Origin: UBA509 sp038729325
GTDB lineage: Archaea > Thermoplasmatota > Thermoplasmata > Thermoplasmatales > Thermoplasmataceae
Assembly: GCA_038729325.1 (NCBI GenBank)
Contig: JAVYSG010000038.1
Coordinates: forward strand, 1-12,746
Reading direction: 5' to 3'
DNA length: 12,746 bases
This document shows, piece after piece, positions 1 through 7,044 of this stretch (the first letter of the stretch is position 1; every line of letters starts with the position of its first letter). The position numbers and the translations under genes were made by a program. Under the pieces are notes generated by a model that saw only the letters and a program-made list of their open reading frames with translations, had not been told where the DNA came from and ran no database searches.

Positions 1-1818
1 ATGGGCCACCCTTTCAGACAGGGGCTCTGGGTTAATGGAAAATTCAGCTGGCTCAGTGCCTCAATGATAACCGGATCCGACTACATGGACCACACAATGG
101 TGGGCCTCAACATTTACGAGTTCGAGGGGATATCATTCAGGTCAGAGGATTTTGTTGACATATACGACGACGTATATGTTCGCCGGATGAAGATAAGGAA
201 CAACACACAGGAAAAGAAGGAGATCAGGGTATTCCTGCATCAGAATTTCTATATCTACGGCAATAACATCGGCGACACCGCAATGTTTTACCCTGAGGGC
301 AATTCAGTGGTTCATTATAAGGGGCGCCGTTACTTCCTGTGCTCTACAGTTGACAGTCTCGGCTGTCAGATGGATCAGTATGCAATTGGCGTGAAGGACT
401 TTCTGGAGATGGAAGGGACCTGGAAGGACGCAGAGGACGGGATACTGTCCATGAATCCTGTTGCAATAGGATCAGTGGATTCTGTCATAAGGCACACGCT
501 CATTCTTGAACCTGGACAGGAGGCAGACCTCTTCTATTACATAGCGTGCGGCAGGAATCTTGACAAAGTCGCCGCCCTTCAAAGGAATCTGACCTATGAT
601 CTGCTTGCCAGAATGGAACTCAGGACAGAAAATTACTGGAGGCTGTGGTCAACAAAAACGATTCCAAAGATATCAGACGATCTCTTCTCTCTTTACAGGA
701 GATCACTTTTCATAATACGGAGCCATCTTAACGATCTCGGGGGAATACTGGCATCAAGCGACAGCGACATACTCAAATCAAACAGAGACGGGTATTACTA
801 TGTGTGGCCAAGGGATGCAGCCATAGCGGCTTTTGCACTCATAAGAGCCAATCACCAGGGGCCTGCAAGAAAATTCTTCGATTTTTCCAGGAACACCATA
901 TCAAAGGAAGGTTATTATTATCACAAGTATCTTCCGGACGGCAAGGTGGCCAGCAGCTGGCTTCCAAGGATCATGGCAGGGAAATCCATTCTGCCGATTC
1001 AGCAGGACGAAACTAACATAGTTGTGTGGGCACTCTGGAAGCACTTCACCAAGATTAAGGATATAGAATACATTGCTGATTTCTATGAACCGCTGGTACT
1101 GAAGGCAGCAAAATTCATAATGGACTTCAGGGACTCAGACGGGCTTCCACTGAGTTCATTTGATCTCTGGGAGGAAAGATACGGTGTGCATGCATTCACT
1201 GTTGTCACAGCCTATGCTGCCCTGAGGTCCGCATCCCGGATCGCTGATACCTTCGGGGATGCGTTATTTTCCAGGGATTACAATCAGGCGGCTGACCAGA
1301 TGAGAGAACAGTTTGACAGGAAATTCTTTCTTGAGGATTCAGGCTATTATGCCAGGGCAATTGTGGATGGACAGCCTGACAGGACAGTTGATAGCGCCAT
1401 CACTTCAACATTCCTCTTTGGCATGAAAGATGCAAGGGACCCACGTGTGGAATCAAGCATGAAGGCAGTGATGTCTAAACTCTGGGTCAGCACCACCGGC
1501 GGAATAGCCAGATACGAAAATGATTATTATCAGCGGGTCAGGGAGGACCCTGCGATTCCAGGAAACCCATGGATCATAACTACCCTCTGGGCTGCACAAT
1601 ACTACCTCAGGATTGGGGATAAGCAGAAGGCGCTTGAACTGATAAACTGGGTTGTGGCACATAAGGAAAAAAGCGGCATACTTTCGGAACAGATCAACCC
1701 GTATGATGGCACACCACTATCCGTATCTCCACTTGTTTGGAGCCATGCTCAGTTTGTCATAGCAATGAATGAGCTTGAGAGAGTGAACCAGGGGCAGGGA
1801 ATTAATGGGACGGGCTGA
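1..1818 (+). CDS. GH15 family glucan glucosidase or trehalase, 5'-truncated by the window
   Basis: This is a glycoside hydrolase of family 15, an inverting alpha-glucosidase acting on glucans or trehalose. 605 residues are visible. The frame is open from base 1, and the first residues (GHPFRQGLWVNGKFSW) correspond to a segment that usually lies about 35 residues into archaeal GH15 proteins, so the ATG at base 1 is probably internal and the true start lies upstream. An N-terminal beta-sandwich (about 1-215) precedes an (alpha/alpha)6 barrel. Barrel motifs seen are YYYVWPRDAA (265-274), QQDETN (334-339), DLWEER (388-393, containing the likely general acid Glu391 or 392), GNPWIITTLW (521-530), SEQ (562-564, likely base Glu563) and WSHA (580-583). 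All catalytic motifs look intact. Thermoplasma GH15 proteins include characterised trehalases, so trehalase and glucoamylase activity cannot be told apart here. No sugar genes are adjacent. Confidence 0.93.
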   Translation: MGHPFRQGLWVNGKFSWLSASMITGSDYMDHTMVGLNIYEFEGISFRSEDFVDIYDDVYVRRMKIRNNTQEKKEIRVFLHQNFYIYGNNIGDTAMFYPEGNSVVHYKGRRYFLCSTVDSLGCQMDQYAIGVKDFLEMEGTWKDAEDGILSMNPVAIGSVDSVIRHTLILEPGQEADLFYYIACGRNLDKVAALQRNLTYDLLARMELRTENYWRLWSTKTIPKISDDLFSLYRRSLFIIRSHLNDLGGILASSDSDILKSNRDGYYYVWPRDAAIAAFALIRANHQGPARKFFDFSRNTISKEGYYYHKYLPDGKVASSWLPRIMAGKSILPIQQDETNIVVWALWKHFTKIKDIEYIADFYEPLVLKAAKFIMDFRDSDGLPLSSFDLWEERYGVHAFTVVTAYAALRSASRIADTFGDALFSRDYNQAADQMREQFDRKFFLEDSGYYARAIVDGQPDRTVDSAITSTFLFGMKDARDPRVESSMKAVMSKLWVSTTGGIARYENDYYQRVREDPAIPGNPWIITTLWAAQYYLRIGDKQKALELINWVVAHKEKSGILSEQINPYDGTPLSVSPLVWSHAQFVIAMNELERVNQGQGINGTG

Positions 1819-1841
1819 TCTGCAAAAGATTCCAGCAAACA

Positions 1842-1853
1842 ATAAATAAAATA
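1842..1853 (+). promoter_or_regulatory. Candidate TATA element for the small membrane protein gene
   Basis: An A/T-only stretch (ATAAATAAAATA) lies about 25-36 bases before the ATG at 1878, the expected archaeal TATA spacing for a very short leader. A short AAAGGT just before the ATG could serve as a weak ribosome site. Assigned by spacing and composition only. Confidence 0.35.
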
Positions 1854-1877
1854 TTGTAAAAAGGATACAGAAAGGTA

Positions 1878-2054
1878 ATGAAAGATACGGAATCTGAAAT
1901 CAAGAACTGGGAACAGAAGGTGTACAGCAGTGCACCGGACGCCACTGATAAGCAGAAGATATCAATTATTGTTCTCATAGGAGTAATGTACGCTGTGATG
2001 ATATTCCTGGTCTATCTCCTGGCGATTCATGCCATAGCTGTTGCCCCTGTTTAG
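1878..2054 (+). CDS. Small single-pass membrane protein, function unknown
   Basis: A 58-codon frame, ATG to TAG. The first 27 residues are polar and charged (about ten acidic or basic residues). Residues 28-56 form one strong hydrophobic segment (ISIIVLIGVMYAVMIFLVYL and on), followed by a short APV tail. The expected product is a single-pass protein with a hydrophilic N-terminus. The coding potential is supported by the clean polar/hydrophobic split, an A/T-rich promoter-like stretch upstream and an AAAGGT before the start. It lies 59 bases after the GH15 stop and 38 bases before the VOC gene on the same strand, so co-transcription with the latter is possible. I do not recognise the family. 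Small subunits of respiratory or transport complexes have this shape, but nothing here points to a specific complex. Confidence 0.6.
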   Translation: MKDTESEIKNWEQKVYSSAPDATDKQKISIIVLIGVMYAVMIFLVYLLAIHAIAVAPV

Positions 2055-2081
2055 TGTTCATGACAGACTCAATATGCGTGC

Positions 2082-2086
2082 GGAGG
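2082..2086 (+). promoter_or_regulatory. Strong ribosome binding site deciding a TTG start
   Basis: GGAGG lies six bases before TTG at 2093, a good Shine-Dalgarno match and spacing. It fixes TTG as the start of the VOC gene, because no in-frame ATG or GTG fits the domain start. An overlapping eight-codon ATG frame (2074-2100) spans this site and is probably chance. Confidence 0.6.
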
Positions 2087-2092
2087 AATTGA

Positions 2093-2470
2093 TTGATTAA
2101 GCTTCAAAATTCTAATATCATTGGCGTATCTGAGGTTACATTCTTTGTAAGGGATGTCACTGTGGCAACATGGTGGATACAGGACCTGACTGGACTAGAA
2201 CCGGTTTTCACCTCTGAAAACTTTTCAAAATTCAGGATAGGAACTACTGAACTGGGTCTCCACATTGCTGATAAGAAAACCGGGCCTGGAGCCGCCGGAA
2301 GTGTTGCATACTGGGATGTGAAGGATCTGGAAACTGCAATAGTGGATTTTCTATCTCTCGGCGGGTGTCTCTACAGGGACCCCATAAACGCACCAGATGG
2401 GGGAAAGGTGTGTCAGGTGACCGATCTTTTCGGAAATGTCTGGGGTCTCAGGGAGCCTGATCGCAGTTGA
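2093..2470 (+). CDS. VOC-superfamily (glyoxalase/bleomycin-resistance-like) protein
   Basis: A 125-residue single vicinal-oxygen-chelate module, the usual length for one two-repeat VOC chain. The first beta-alpha-beta-beta-beta repeat begins at GVSEVTFFVRD (11-21) and holds LGLHIAD (54-60). The second begins near GSVAYWDVKD (69-78) and ends with the family-typical DLFGNVWGLRE (111-121). Candidate metal ligands at the usual strand positions are Glu14, His57 and Glu121; the fourth position, around Tyr73/Trp74, is not a standard ligand, so metal binding is uncertain. VOC proteins include glyoxalases, extradiol dioxygenases, epimerases and drug-binding proteins, and the sequence does not decide among them. 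The start is TTG with GGAGG six bases upstream. The gene converges on the nuclease-helicase gene with a 27-bp gap. Confidence 0.85.
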   Translation: MIKLQNSNIIGVSEVTFFVRDVTVATWWIQDLTGLEPVFTSENFSKFRIGTTELGLHIADKKTGPGAAGSVAYWDVKDLETAIVDFLSLGGCLYRDPINAPDGGKVCQVTDLFGNVWGLREPDRS

Positions 2471-2497
2471 ACTGAATTCATCCTGTGCAGCTCCTGA

Positions 2498-4258
2498 TCA
2501 GTTAAGTCTGGAGCTCACAGTTTCCATAAGGTGATCACGTGTCCTCTGATCCTCAACCAGAACAAATGTCCCTTCGATTCCACGCGTCAGCATTATTCTG
2601 TAACGATTCTTCAGCAGTGACAACCCACTGGCCGGATCGCGCACTGCAACACTCCTGAGTGAATTTCTTCCGCCAACGTTATCCATTATTGCACCGGAAT
2701 CTGCTGTCCACGCACTATTTCGCCATATGAGATCTTTTCCCCATATTATTCCGGCGTAATCTGCCTCAAATCCCTGCGCTCCATAGACTGATGCACATTT
2801 TGTCAGGGCGTCCCTTCCCTCAATCCAGTACTGTGGATACTCTGTAGTTTCATCCATCAGCCAGCTTATGTCAGGATTTTTCCAGCGCAATTTCTCTTTT
2901 CTTCCGTCGGATTCAGTGAAAGATGCAACCAGAGCCACCTTTTTGCTGATGCGAATTTCATCCAGTGAACGGATCATTTCATCCATATCTTCAAAGATTC
3001 TGAAATCGTAGCCTTCCGGGATTTCCCGAAAAGTATCGCCAAGAATGCCTTCAACAAACTCAGAATACCGCTCCCCTCCAACGTTTCTGAAGACTGAATT
3101 CAGAGTAAATTCACGAACATCGGCTTCATTTCTGGCAGCATATTTGAGAAAATTCTCCCTGGTTCCGGATTCCCCGCCCACAAGGATCTGGTTTTCGTCA
3201 TAGAAGTATATTCCTACCCTGGACCTGGTCATTGAAATATCTATGACGCTCTCTGACATCCTCTGGGCTTCATCAAAGACTATGAAATCAAGAGGTTTTG
3301 ACAGGTCATCCACACGAAAGCCAGGCTCTCCAATGCCGTTGTTTCGCATCGGCCCGGTGGAATAGAACCTGATCAGTGGTCTTATCTGTGCCGGAACTGC
3401 ACGCCTCATCGTATTTATCAGCCGGTTGTTTCTGTAGGATATCAGGCCGAAATATCCTGTCCTGATGGCTTCAAGGATGATATTGAGCGCGACCAGTGTT
3501 TTCCCGGACCCCATTTTTCCCCTGATCAGGAAAATGGTCTTCCTGCCGGATTTAAGGGATTCCAGGACAGAACTCAGAACTTTCATCTGATCACCGGAAA
3601 GCCCATACCCGACAGCAGAGAACGCCTTCAGAGGATCTGCCATGATTTCCTGCTTGTGCCTTGATATAAAATCTATGAGGGTGCTGTTCACAGAGAACCT
3701 GCCATTCAGTATGAGGTCTGCCTCCTTTCTGGACCCCTTCTCCCTTATTATGGGGGTCATCACCTCTGAAAATTCTCCAGGTTCATAGTAAATAGTGCAG
3801 TCATTCCCATCTGTTGTATTATACATGAATACCACGTCCCTGAAGTTGAACTCACGCGCTGCAGTGTGAAAGTTTCTGAACTTGTAGAGATAGTTTGATG
3901 ATTGATAACATGGCACCGGCTGTGGCCCCAGGTCCGTATCGGCAACAAGCCTGTCCATCTGCCTGTATTTTCGCCAGCCTTTAGTCTCCACAATGGCAAC
4001 ATCCCTCTTCCCAATGACCAGGAAATCAACCCTCTCATTACCTATTGGGAAAATATACTCCATGGCGACAGGGACACCGTCCGGAATCACTGCTTTCATT
4101 GCGTTAATGGAGCCTGTCCATGAGCCGCGAAGGTAATTATCTGGACGTTCTCTGGTAATTCGTTCATAGCTCCTGTTCAGGTCGCCAAGAATGTCTCCTG
4201 TCGGGTCTGTCTGAAAGCTTTCTGTGTAATATAAGCAACTGGAAAACGCATGTTCCAT
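2498..4258 (-). CDS. Nuclease-helicase: PD-(D/E)XK domain fused to DUF2075 SF1 helicase (Nhi-like)
   Basis: A 586-residue two-domain protein. Residues about 60-125 look like a PD-(D/E)XK nuclease: an acidic Asp78 (in NERVDFLVIG), the core ETK (Glu91-x-Lys93, in VAIVETKGW), then QSSNY (119-123), matching the QxxxY motif of RecB-like nucleases. Residues about 220-586 are a DUF2075-type superfamily 1 helicase: Walker A GKMGSGKT (247-254), Walker B/DEAQ box FIVFDEAQRM (325-334), SVFRNVGGERY (388-398), VYGAQGFEAD (491-500) and the motif VI-like NRYRIMLTRG (551-560). The order is the same as in the staphylococcal antiphage protein Nhi, a single-gene nuclease-helicase. A role in nucleic-acid immunity is therefore plausible but inferred; a repair role is the alternative. 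The gene stands alone, with its own promoter 22 bases before the ATG. All core motifs appear intact. Confidence 0.85.
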   Translation of the reverse strand: MEHAFSSCLYYTESFQTDPTGDILGDLNRSYERITRERPDNYLRGSWTGSINAMKAVIPDGVPVAMEYIFPIGNERVDFLVIGKRDVAIVETKGWRKYRQMDRLVADTDLGPQPVPCYQSSNYLYKFRNFHTAAREFNFRDVVFMYNTTDGNDCTIYYEPGEFSEVMTPIIREKGSRKEADLILNGRFSVNSTLIDFISRHKQEIMADPLKAFSAVGYGLSGDQMKVLSSVLESLKSGRKTIFLIRGKMGSGKTLVALNIILEAIRTGYFGLISYRNNRLINTMRRAVPAQIRPLIRFYSTGPMRNNGIGEPGFRVDDLSKPLDFIVFDEAQRMSESVIDISMTRSRVGIYFYDENQILVGGESGTRENFLKYAARNEADVREFTLNSVFRNVGGERYSEFVEGILGDTFREIPEGYDFRIFEDMDEMIRSLDEIRISKKVALVASFTESDGRKEKLRWKNPDISWLMDETTEYPQYWIEGRDALTKCASVYGAQGFEADYAGIIWGKDLIWRNSAWTADSGAIMDNVGGRNSLRSVAVRDPASGLSLLKNRYRIMLTRGIEGTFVLVEDQRTRDHLMETVSSRLN

Positions 4259-4279
4259 CCTGGAACTAAGGAATCAGGT

Positions 4280-4287
4280 GATATAAT
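4280..4287 (-). promoter_or_regulatory. Candidate TATA box of the nuclease-helicase gene
   Basis: On the minus strand this reads as AATTATATC, ending about 22 bases before the ATG at 4258. The spacing predicts a transcript starting at or very near the start codon (leaderless). Confidence 0.45.
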
Positions 4288-4405
4288 TCTTTCAGTCCGC
4301 TGGTAAGGATATGTATTAACTGAGCGTAGAGCCGTTCCAGGACCTTCATCCTGATGGAGGCAACACAGGATATTCCTTACTTTCGGTGACGGCCAATAGC
4401 CGCCA

Positions 4406-4425
4406 GTGTGACGTTAAGGTCACAC
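4406..4425. repeat. Inverted repeat GTGTGAC-N6-GTCACAC, candidate operator
   Basis: Two perfect 7-base arms (4406-4412 and 4419-4425) flank the six-base spacer GTTAAG. The repeat lies in the divergent region between the nuclease-helicase and MFS carrier 1 genes, about 30 bases before the TATA element of the MFS gene. An arm-spacer-arm length of 20 bp fits a dimeric regulator site. No regulator gene is adjacent, so the binding protein is unknown. Confidence 0.45.
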
Positions 4426-4454
4426 AGAGCCCTCCGGACGCCGTCGCTGGAAAC

Positions 4455-4463
4455 GTTAAATAA
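4455..4463 (+). promoter_or_regulatory. Candidate TATA box of MFS carrier 1
   Basis: GTTAAATAA is centred about 20 bases before the ATG at 4479. With no Shine-Dalgarno sequence in the intervening bases, a leaderless transcript is the simplest reading. Confidence 0.5.
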
Positions 4464-4478
4464 GTTACGGCTATGTGA

Positions 4479-5738
4479 ATGCTATTGCTGTCAACGAACA
4501 GGGACAATCAGTTTGAAAAGTCGCATTACAGATGGGTAATGGCCGCTCTGGCTGGCCTGCTCATGACGACAAGCTTCATTTCTCTCACATCATTTGGAAT
4601 TCTCTCCAGCAGGATGGCTCCAGCATTTGGAGTAAGCCCGGTTACCCTGTCGGTTCTGGGCATAGATGCATTTTCTATGGGATTGTTTGTCGCCTTCTTC
4701 CTTGGGCAGGGAGGTCTGTTTGACACAAGGCTGAAGACAGGAGTGCTTGTGGCACAGGCATTCCTGATTGTACCACAGTTCCTGATACCGGTTTTTCATG
4801 TGGTTTATGTACTGGCGGCACTCCGGTTCTTTCAGGGTCTGATGATAATGATGCTTGCATTATTTTCAATTCAACTTGAAGGATGGTTTCCACCGGAAGA
4901 AAGGGCAAGATCACTGGCATTCACCCTTGGAGCCATATCACTTGGAAGCGCGGCCGGTGGTATCCTGTCCGGTGTTCTGAAATCTCTCAGCTGGCAGGAA
5001 TCCTACTATATAACAGGCATAATAATGGTGGCCGGTGCCCTGATATATTTCATATTTGCAAAGGATTCAGCTGCACAGCGGAAGGAGATAAAGCAGGCTG
5101 AAGGAGACAGGCACAAAAGCGTATGGAGAGACCCCATGGTCATTTTAATGGGGATTGCGCAGTTTCCTCTGAGCTGGGTTTTATTCAGCATTGGAGGCTA
5201 CCTTTCCACATATTCATATCATCTTGGATACTCAGTTTCCCAGACTGGCACCCTTGTCATAGGCTGGGGAATATCGGGATTTATTGCAGCTTTTGTTGGG
5301 GCTGTGCTCGGAGACAGAATAGCTGGAAAGAGGTCTTCCAACAGAGGGATACTGAAATCCAGGTTCGTAATAATGACCATGGCAGATGTCCTGATGGCAC
5401 TGGGAATAGTGCTTATGATCACTATTGGAAAGTTATCCTTCTATGATCTGCTCCTGGCTGCCGTTGTAAATGGTTTCCTCATGATGTTTCCGCCAAACTA
5501 CTGGGCCCTTCCAGGAAATATTTTCCCGCTGTCTATTGTAAGTGCCGGTGCCTTTGGGATGGGGCTCATTTCAAATTCTGCTGATGCCATCGGACCCCTG
5601 GTGACATCCTCATTGCTTTCGGACCTGGGATGGAATGGAATTTTCCTGATAATGTTAAGTTTATCATTCACTGGCGTAGTGATAAACCTGATTATATATA
5701 GATCGAAAATTCCTCTGGCAGGAAATGATGTGACGTGA
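4479..5738 (+). CDS. MFS transporter (carrier 1)
   Basis: A 419-residue major facilitator superfamily carrier in the cytoplasmic membrane, moving an unidentified small solute. Hydrophobic segments run through the whole chain in two halves separated by a charged loop (about 195-215, KDSAAQRKEIKQAEGDRHKS), the standard 6+6 helix layout at the usual length. The loop after helix 2 (GQGGLFDTRLKTG) is a reduced form of MFS motif A, and GWFPPEERARSLAF after helix 4 is typical of the family. The matching loop in the second half is GAVLGDRIAGKRSS. The ATG at 4479 follows a TATA-like box by about 20 bases and fits the protein start; an ATG at 4473 is followed at once by a stop. The substrate is not deducible: organic acid, sugar or drug are all possible. 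It is transcribed alone. Confidence 0.88.
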   Translation: MLLLSTNRDNQFEKSHYRWVMAALAGLLMTTSFISLTSFGILSSRMAPAFGVSPVTLSVLGIDAFSMGLFVAFFLGQGGLFDTRLKTGVLVAQAFLIVPQFLIPVFHVVYVLAALRFFQGLMIMMLALFSIQLEGWFPPEERARSLAFTLGAISLGSAAGGILSGVLKSLSWQESYYITGIIMVAGALIYFIFAKDSAAQRKEIKQAEGDRHKSVWRDPMVILMGIAQFPLSWVLFSIGGYLSTYSYHLGYSVSQTGTLVIGWGISGFIAAFVGAVLGDRIAGKRSSNRGILKSRFVIMTMADVLMALGIVLMITIGKLSFYDLLLAAVVNGFLMMFPPNYWALPGNIFPLSIVSAGAFGMGLISNSADAIGPLVTSSLLSDLGWNGIFLIMLSLSFTGVVINLIIYRSKIPLAGNDVT

Positions 5739-5802
5739 TCTGGAAGAATTAAAAGTGGAACTTGAATGGAATCATCATTATGTCAGGGTCTCCTAATTAT
5801 AA

Positions 5803-5892
5803 TTGTCATGTATCATTGATGGTCCAGCTATCTTTTCAGCGTATTTCGGAACTGCAGTGAAATATCCGGACATAGTGCATGAATTGCTGTAA
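5803..5892 (+). pseudogene. Possible C-terminal gene remnant
   Basis: After a TAA at 5800-5802, one plus-strand frame reads 29 residues, including IDGPAIFSAYFGTAVKYPD, then TAA. The composition looks like real protein and like the end of a soluble enzyme, but no upstream part remains in any frame. The opposite strand also has an open frame here, so the signal may be chance. I cannot name a family. Confidence 0.2.
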
Positions 5893-5974
5893 TGAAGATA
5901 AGAGGAGCACATACATTCAGATGCAGATATCTGGAAAAAATTATGATAGTTGTAGAGCTCCTGACAGAAACATT

Positions 5975-6715
5975 TTATCTGGTCACATAGGTCGGATCGT
6001 GCATCTTTGCCACAGTCATCCTGCGTTCTCTTCCCACCTGAGCCCATACAAGAATGAGCATCAGGGGTATCTCAAGCAGAGGACCAATTGCAGTGGTTAT
6101 GGCAACGTAAGGATACACCGTAAAGGCGGCAAGGGCTATGGCAATGCTCACTTCAAAATTCCTGGCTGAAACCGAGAATCCGATAGCGGTGGCGTCAGAA
6201 TAATTATAGCCGATCTTTCTGGATGTAAAATACCCCATATGAAAGAGCACAAAGTAGAAGATGAGCATCACAATCCCGACCATCCAGATCAGCGAAGGCA
6301 TTTTTATTATTCCATACCCCTCTCCCCAGAATATAACCACTATTGTGAGCAAGAGGGCGATAGTTTGCACAGATCCCAGAGAACTCAGCAGGCTGTTATA
6401 ATATTGTTTCTTCTGGAAAATCTGCCTTGTAATGATGCCTGCCAGCATAGGAAGAGCAAGGTATAATAAAACACTCTCAGCAATGAGAATGGGGCTTACT
6501 GTAACAGAAGTCCTGGTCAGAAGATATATGAGAAATGGTGTAGTTATGATCTGAATTATTGAGTTCCAGGCTACGAGCGAGACTCCGAGGGGAAGATTGC
6601 CATGCGCCATGTTTGTCCAGACCATGACCATGCCTATACACGGGGCACTCCCGAGAAGAATAATACCTACCAGCATCTGAGACGCAACGCCGGAACTTAA
6701 TATGCCAAAATGCAT
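5975..6715 (-). CDS. arsB/acr3: ACR3 arsenite efflux carrier, C-terminal part (after in-frame TAG)
   Basis: 246 residues that continue, in the same frame and with no bases lost, the ACR3 N-terminal part at 6716-7027. Family landmarks are the membrane-embedded cysteine motif LGSAPCIGMVMVW (Cys26 here; ACR3 signature GxARCIAMVxVWN), LVAWNSIIQ (47-55), NFEVSIAIALAAF (186-198) with the conserved Glu188, and GPLLEIPLMLILV (211-223). These regions carry the transport site of the ACR3/BASS fold, so this part is well conserved. Its own ATG directly follows the stop codon (TAG-ATG). A separate polypeptide made by termination-reinitiation is possible, but no ribosome site is seen before the ATG. Alternatives are a recent nonsense mutation, read-through or a sequence error. 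Last gene of the operon, ending in TAA. Confidence 0.82.
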   Translation of the reverse strand: MHFGILSSGVASQMLVGIILLGSAPCIGMVMVWTNMAHGNLPLGVSLVAWNSIIQIITTPFLIYLLTRTSVTVSPILIAESVLLYLALPMLAGIITRQIFQKKQYYNSLLSSLGSVQTIALLLTIVVIFWGEGYGIIKMPSLIWMVGIVMLIFYFVLFHMGYFTSRKIGYNYSDATAIGFSVSARNFEVSIAIALAAFTVYPYVAITTAIGPLLEIPLMLILVWAQVGRERRMTVAKMHDPTYVTR

Positions 6716-7027
6716 CTAGACTATATAAATGAAAAAGTATGCTATTCCTGCTACAAGGAATGGAGTAATTGCATAGTTCAGAAGTGCAGTCAGGCCTACA
6801 GTTCTGATGTTCTTTATGCTCTCTCCCATCTCGTCCAGCCGAACCTTGGCCATGGCCGGGTAAATCATAAAGAAAAGACCCACAGGAATGCCGTAAGTGG
6901 CTACAACAGAACTTCCAGATCTGAACCCGAATCCCAGAGACAGACCCACAGTAATGGAAATTATTACAAAAATTGGAAAAAGAAGATCCTTAACTCTCAG
7001 GCTTCTTAAAATGTTATCAGATGCCAT
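6716..7027 (-). CDS. arsB/acr3: ACR3 arsenite efflux carrier, N-terminal part ending at an in-frame TAG
   Basis: 103 residues holding roughly the first three membrane helices of an ACR3-type arsenite carrier. The family signature PVGLFFMIYPAMAKVRLDEM (47-66) is clear; ACR3 proteins usually read PIGLxxMMYPPLAKV here. The next helix, LTALLNYAITPFLVAGIAYF, ends just before TAG at 6718-6716. The downstream frame resumes at once with ATG, giving 350 residues across the stop, which is the normal ACR3 length. The interruption falls in the loop before the cysteine helix. ACR3 exports arsenite, in some members antimonite, using the membrane potential or proton gradient. The gene starts at ATG 7027, 17 bases after the DsrE-like gene, so the two are probably co-transcribed. 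Confidence 0.85.
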   Translation of the reverse strand: MASDNILRSLRVKDLLFPIFVIISITVGLSLGFGFRSGSSVVATYGIPVGLFFMIYPAMAKVRLDEMGESIKNIRTVGLTALLNYAITPFLVAGIAYFFIYIV

Positions 7028-7044
7028 GTAACCACAGTTTTATT

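Larger units (their letters stand above)
4259..4478. other. Divergent intergenic region between nuclease-helicase and MFS carrier 1
   Basis: This 220-bp stretch carries no convincing gene. It holds a promoter for each flanking gene near its two ends and the perfect 7+7 inverted repeat at 4406-4425. It also holds a weaker near-palindrome CCTTCATCCTGATGGAGG (about 4347-4364, one arm mismatch). The middle is more GC-rich than the promoter ends. No tRNA-like cloverleaf or riboswitch was recognised. Confidence 0.6.

Noticed and set aside
2074..2100. Eight-codon upstream ORF overlapping the VOC start, as a regulatory leader peptide
   Set aside because: Too short, no own ribosome site and no repeated codons; the GGAGG within it is explained by the TTG start.
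2489..2515. AGCTCC-N15-GGAGCT stem-loop over the 3' end of the nuclease-helicase gene, as a hairpin terminator
   Set aside because: Six-base arms with a 15-base loop and no following T-run on either strand; archaeal termination relies mainly on T-rich tracts, so this is probably chance.
5793..6047. 84-codon minus-strand frame downstream of ACR3
   Set aside because: It overlaps the ACR3 3' end in another frame and has a cysteine- and polar-rich composition without domain character; best read as a shadow frame.
6716..6718. TAG as a pyrrolysine codon
   Set aside because: No pyl genes or recoding element are visible, ACR3 carriers are not known to use pyrrolysine, and TAG serves as an ordinary stop elsewhere in the window. 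Kept only as one of several alternatives.
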